From positions 1 through 43,715 of the forward strand of contig VBEF01000025.1 of NCBI GenBank assembly GCA_005881275.1: DNA of 43,715 nucleotides, given 5' to 3'. This document shows positions 40,457 to 43,715 of the stretch, in pieces (positions within the stretch are counted from its first letter, which is position 1; each line of letters begins with the position of its first letter). A program made the translations under genes and the position numbers. This DNA is from Chloroflexota bacterium. GTDB taxonomy: Bacteria; Chloroflexota; Dormibacteria; Dormibacterales; Dormibacteraceae. Below the pieces are notes generated by a model that did no database searches, was not told the DNA's origin, and saw only the letters and a program-made list of their open reading frames with translations.

Positions 40457-41022
40457 AGCGCGGCCTCCTGATCGTCATCTCCGGCCCGTCGGGGGTGGGG
40501 AAGGACACGCTGATCCGGCGGCTGCTCGAGGTCGACAAGAACCTCGTCTACTCGGTGTCAGGGACGACGCGGCAACCGCGACCCGGCGAAAAGCCCGATG
40601 ACAACTACACGTTTCTGACGCGGGAGCAGTTCGAGGCGCTGATTGCGGGGGACGCCTTCCTCGAGCACGCAACCTACAACGGCCACCTGTACGGCACATT
40701 CCGCGACCGCGTCGAGCGCGCCCGCAGCGAGGGCCGCGACGTCGTGCTGAAGATCGATGTCCAGGGCGCGGAGCAGGTGCGCCGGCTGATGCCGGACGCG
40801 GTGTTCATCTTCGTCGTCGCGCCTTCTGAGCAAGAGCTGGAGCGGCGTCAGGTGGAGAGAGGCAGCGAGTCGCCGCAGGATCTGGCGTCCCGGCGGCAGA
40901 TCGCCGGACGCGAGATGACATACGCGGCGGAGTACGAGCACGTGGTGACGAATGACGACGTCGAGCGTGCGGTCGGCGAGATCCGTCAGATCATCGAAGA
41001 CGCCCGGCGGCGCGTAACTTAG
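40453..41022 (+). CDS. gmk: Guanylate kinase
   Basis: Gmk phosphorylates GMP to GDP. The 189-residue product starts at TTG 40453, overlapping the rluD stop (TTGA). It has P-loop SGPSGVGKDTL (about 10-20), the GMP-binding segment YSVSGTTRQPRPGEKPDDNYTFL, EHATYNGHLYGT, and DVVLKIDVQGAEQVRR. The P-loop ends in GKDT instead of the more common GKST/GKGT. rpoZ, which usually lies between gmk and coaBC, is absent here. Confidence 0.95.
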   Translation: MKRGLLIVISGPSGVGKDTLIRRLLEVDKNLVYSVSGTTRQPRPGEKPDDNYTFLTREQFEALIAGDAFLEHATYNGHLYGTFRDRVERARSEGRDVVLKIDVQGAEQVRRLMPDAVFIFVVAPSEQELERRQVERGSESPQDLASRRQIAGREMTYAAEYEHVVTNDDVERAVGEIRQIIEDARRRVT

Positions 41023-41026
41023 CCCC

Positions 41027-42256
41027 ATGCCGCTGGATCCGACGCCCGTCCCCAACGAACTCCGTGGGATGCGTATCGCCCTGTTGATCTCGGGCGGAAT
41101 CGCCGCGTACAAGGTGGTGGACCTGGCTTCCGCGCTGACCCAGGCGGGAGCTCGGGTGCGCGTGGCGATGACCTCGTCGGCCATGCGCTTTGTCGGGCCG
41201 CCGACGTTTCAAGGCGTCACCGGCAATCCCGTCGCCACCGGCATGTGGGCTGCGGACGGCTCGCCCGAGCCGCACGTGTTTCTCGGCGATTGGGCGCAGG
41301 TCATCCTCGTCGCGCCCGCGACGGCCAATGTCATCGGTCGTCTGGCAAGCGGTCGCTCGGACGATATCGTCACGGCCACGCTGCTCGCCGCGCGCAGCCC
41401 GGTCGTCGTCGCCCCCGCGATGAACGACGCTATGTGGGCCAAGCCGGCTGTCCAGGAAAACGTGACCACGCTGCGCCGCCGCGGCGTGACAGTGGTCGAA
41501 CCGGAGACAGGCCACCTCGCGAGCGGGCACGAGGGTGCGGGCCGGCTGGCAGGGGCGTCGACGGTCTTCAACGCGATGGTGCACGCAATTCGCTCGCGTT
41601 ATGACCTCGCCGGGCGGCGCGTCGTCGTCACGGCGGGCGGCACGCGCGAACCGATCGACCCGGTCCGATTCATCAGCAACTACTCCAGCGGCAAGATGGG
41701 CTTCGCGCTCGCGGCGGCGGCGGCCGACCGTGGGGCTCGCGTGACGCTGGTGACCACGGCGAGCCATCCCGAGCATCACGGCATCGACGTGCAGCGAGTC
41801 GATATGGCGGAAGAGATGCTCGCCGAGCTGCGCTCTCAGCTGCGCGGCGCGGACCTGCTTCTGATGGCTGCCGCAGTGGGTGACTTCAAGCCGGCCAGGA
41901 CCGCCGGGCACAAGATCAGGCGCGAAGAAACGCCCAGCCTCAACCTGGAGCTCGAGCCGATACCCGACCTCGTGGCCACCCTCGCCCGCGATCCCGAGCT
42001 CAACATGGTGTTTCGCGTCGGCTTTGCAGCGGAAGACTCGAAGCTCGATGCAAAGGCGATTGAGAAGATGAAGCGGAAGGGATTGCAGGCGATCGTGGCG
42101 AACGACATCTCCCGTCGCGACATCGGCTTCGGCAGCGAGTACAACGCGGGCGTGCTGCTCTTCGCCGATGGTTCGCGCCACGAGCTCGAGAAGGCGACCA
42201 AGCGCGAGATGAGCGACAAGATCCTGGACCTCGTGTTGCCGCATTTGAAGCGCTAA
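41027..42256 (+). CDS. coaBC: Bifunctional phosphopantothenoylcysteine decarboxylase/synthetase CoaBC
   Basis: The product has 409 residues. The N-terminal flavin decarboxylase (CoaC) shows LLISGGIAAYKVVDLA, the APATAN segment, VVAPAMNDAMW (catalytic PXMNXXMW motif) and GHLASGHEGAGRL. The C-terminal synthetase (CoaB) has VVVTAGGTREPIDPVRFISNYSSGKMG, LMAAAVGDFKPA and a KIRREE segment. Together they turn phosphopantothenate and Cys into 4-phosphopantetheine for coenzyme A. ATG 41027 lies four bases after gmk. Confidence 0.96.
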   Translation: MPLDPTPVPNELRGMRIALLISGGIAAYKVVDLASALTQAGARVRVAMTSSAMRFVGPPTFQGVTGNPVATGMWAADGSPEPHVFLGDWAQVILVAPATANVIGRLASGRSDDIVTATLLAARSPVVVAPAMNDAMWAKPAVQENVTTLRRRGVTVVEPETGHLASGHEGAGRLAGASTVFNAMVHAIRSRYDLAGRRVVVTAGGTREPIDPVRFISNYSSGKMGFALAAAAADRGARVTLVTTASHPEHHGIDVQRVDMAEEMLAELRSQLRGADLLLMAAAVGDFKPARTAGHKIRREETPSLNLELEPIPDLVATLARDPELNMVFRVGFAAEDSKLDAKAIEKMKRKGLQAIVANDISRRDIGFGSEYNAGVLLFADGSRHELEKATKREMSDKILDLVLPHLKR

Positions 42257-43715
42257 TTGACCCTTTACGCCGAGGTGGCGGTGGAAGCCGCCCGGGGGAT
42301 CGCCCGCGAGAGCTACACCTACCTGGTACCCGATGGCATGGATGTTGTGCCCGGGCATCGCGTCACGGTGCCGTTTGGCCAGCGCAGCAGCTACGGGTTC
42401 GTGGTCTCGATGGGGACGGACGACCCGGGGGTCGAGACGAAACCGATCGCGACCGCAGGCAGCGAGCCGCTGCTCCTGCCCCATCAGGTCGCGCTCGCGC
42501 GCCTGGTCGCGGACCACTACTGGCTGCCGCTGATCGAATGCATCCGCGCGATGCTGCCGCCGCGTGTCCGCGGCACGGGGTCCGCGGGTTCGGGCGTGTC
42601 GACCCGCCAGCGCCGGCACAGCCGCCTTCTCGAGCTGGTGACAGGCCTTGCCGAGCCGAGCGAGGAGGTGACGCTCACCGATGAGCAGCGCGCGGCCCTG
42701 GAGGTGATCGCAGCAAACCCAGTGACGCTTCTCCACGGCGTCATCGCGAGCGGGAAGACGGAGGTCTACCTGGCCGCCGCTGAGCGCGCGCTGGGCGCGG
42801 GGCTGAGGGTCCTTCTGCTCGTGCCCGAGATCTCGTTGACCCCGCAGCTGGTCCAGCGGGTGCGGTCGCGTTTGAACGCCCCGGTCGCGTTGCTGCAGTC
42901 GCAGCTCACGGAGCTCGAGCGCGCGCAGCAGTGGTGGCGCGTCAGGCGAGGCGAGGCGCACGTGGTGTTGGGCAGCCGGTCAGCCGTGTTCGCGCCGATC
43001 CCCCGCCTCGGCCTGATCTGCCTGGACGAGGAGGGCTCCGCGACCTACAAGCAGGAGCGCACGCCGCGGTACGAAACGGGTTGGGTCGCGAGGCGCCTTG
43101 CCTCGGTGACCGGGGCCCGGCTGGTGATGGGCTCTGCGACACCGAGCGTCGCGACGTACCACCAGGCAGCCGGCGGCGAGGTCGCCCTGGCCGAGCTCAG
43201 AAGGCGGGTGCGCGGCCATGACGCAGAGGTCGAGCTGGTCGACATGCGCGACGAAGCCGCCGAAGGAAATCGCCAGCCGCTTTCGAGCCGGCTGGTGGAG
43301 GCGGTTACGCGCACCCTCGACAACGAAGAGCAGACGATCCTCTACCTGAATCGCCGCGGCCTCGCGACGTATGTGATGTGTCGCGACTGCGGACGCTCGG
43401 TGCAGTGCCTCGGATGTTCTGTCGCGCTGGTCCAGCACGCCGAGATCGAAGGGTTGGTGTGCCACTACTGCGGCTACGCCCGGCAGATGCCCTCCGTGTG
43501 CGACCACTGCGGAAGCCGCAACATCCGCGCGCTCGGCATGGGCACACAGCGGCTCGAGGGCATGGTCAGGAAGCTCTGGCCGCAGGCCCGTGTCCTGCGT
43601 CTGGACAGCGACGCCGCGCGTGGGCCCGACTCCTACTTTCAAATCTGGGAGACGTTCAACGAACACCGTGCTGACATCCTGGTCGGCACGCAGCTCGTGA
43701 CGAGAGGGCTCGACG
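42257..43715 (+). CDS. priA: Primosomal protein N' (PriA), 3' end beyond the window
   Basis: The frame from TTG 42257 is open to the window end, giving 486 residues. The N-terminal 3' DNA-binding domain (VAVEAARGIARESYTYLVPDG, VTVPFGQRSSYGFVV) is followed by helicase motifs: Walker A GVIASGKTEVYL, VPEISLTPQ, GSRSAVFAP, and the Walker B region LDEEGSATYKQE, where the standard DEEH reads DEEG. GSATPSVATY and the zinc-binding block are intact (CRDC, CLGC, CHYC, CDHC). YLNRRG and GTQLVTRGLD also fit. PriA restarts stalled forks. In Actinobacteria PriA is often degenerate, but here most motifs are kept. Confidence 0.9.
   Translation, partial: MTLYAEVAVEAARGIARESYTYLVPDGMDVVPGHRVTVPFGQRSSYGFVVSMGTDDPGVETKPIATAGSEPLLLPHQVALARLVADHYWLPLIECIRAMLPPRVRGTGSAGSGVSTRQRRHSRLLELVTGLAEPSEEVTLTDEQRAALEVIAANPVTLLHGVIASGKTEVYLAAAERALGAGLRVLLLVPEISLTPQLVQRVRSRLNAPVALLQSQLTELERAQQWWRVRRGEAHVVLGSRSAVFAPIPRLGLICLDEEGSATYKQERTPRYETGWVARRLASVTGARLVMGSATPSVATYHQAAGGEVALAELRRRVRGHDAEVELVDMRDEAAEGNRQPLSSRLVEAVTRTLDNEEQTILYLNRRGLATYVMCRDCGRSVQCLGCSVALVQHAEIEGLVCHYCGYARQMPSVCDHCGSRNIRALGMGTQRLEGMVRKLWPQARVLRLDSDAARGPDSYFQIWETFNEHRADILVGTQLVTRGLD

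Noticed and set aside
40991..42961. 656-residue open frame on the minus strand across coaBC and priA
   Set aside because: It is antisense to two well-identified genes, is His/Arg/Ala-rich, and matches no family; long antisense frames are expected in DNA with very high third-position GC.
1..43715. CRISPR arrays, tRNA or rRNA genes, insertion sequences
   Set aside because: I saw no regularly spaced repeats, no tRNA-like cloverleaf sequence and no transposase motif on either strand; the only mobile-like trace is the HNH relic.

Overview
The window is high-GC DNA (roughly two-thirds G+C by eye) from an uncultured-type bacterium. It is organised like an Actinobacteria or Chloroflexota relative, and Candidatus Dormibacterota is my best guess. 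The grounds are a long gapless dcw (division and cell wall) operon running into ileS, lspA, rluD, gmk, coaBC and priA, frequent GTG/TTG starts, many 1-4 base stop/start overlaps, a T-box in front of ileS, and a DUF222-type HNH nuclease remnant. The phylum is an inference; no rRNA or other taxonomic marker lies in the window.

Positions 1 to about 17,000 are an accessory region of short, independently transcribed units: a DUF899 gene end; a TetR / SDR / tautomerase locus with two copies of one palindromic operator; a DHFR-like reductase; a Nudix hydrolase; a large LuxR-type ATPase regulator followed by a small repeat-bearing membrane protein; an alkyltransferase-like protein; an MFS transporter; a truncated SnoaL-like gene; a DyP peroxidase; a DUF1801 protein; an ECF sigma factor fused through a membrane helix to a six-repeat NHL propeller, with a divergent small membrane protein; oligopeptidase B; and a two-gene ABC exporter behind a structured leader with terminator and antiterminator pairings.

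Positions 17,032 to the end are a co-directional core cluster. A promoter and MraZ-type repeats precede a small Cys-rich ORF, mraZ and rsmH. After an intrinsic terminator follow ftsL-like, ftsI, murF, mraY, murD, ftsW, murG, murC, murB, ddl and ftsQ, then a gap holding an HNH nuclease relic and an antisense small membrane ORF, then ftsA, ftsZ, nrdR, pgeF, yggS, yggT, a T-box, ileS (IleS2 type), lspA, rluD, gmk, coaBC and a priA cut off by the window end. These genes make the peptidoglycan precursor (murF, mraY, murD, murG, murC, murB, ddl), build the divisome (ftsL, ftsI, ftsW, ftsQ, ftsA, ftsZ), and tie this to nucleotide, coenzyme A and translation functions.

The most unusual items are the membrane-tethered sigma-NHL fusion, an rsmH whose only plausible start is ATT, lspA and rluD whose plausible starts are CTG overlapping the previous stop, the attenuator-like leader of the ABC exporter, and a 24-bp perfect palindrome echoed exactly 42 bp downstream between ftsI and murF.
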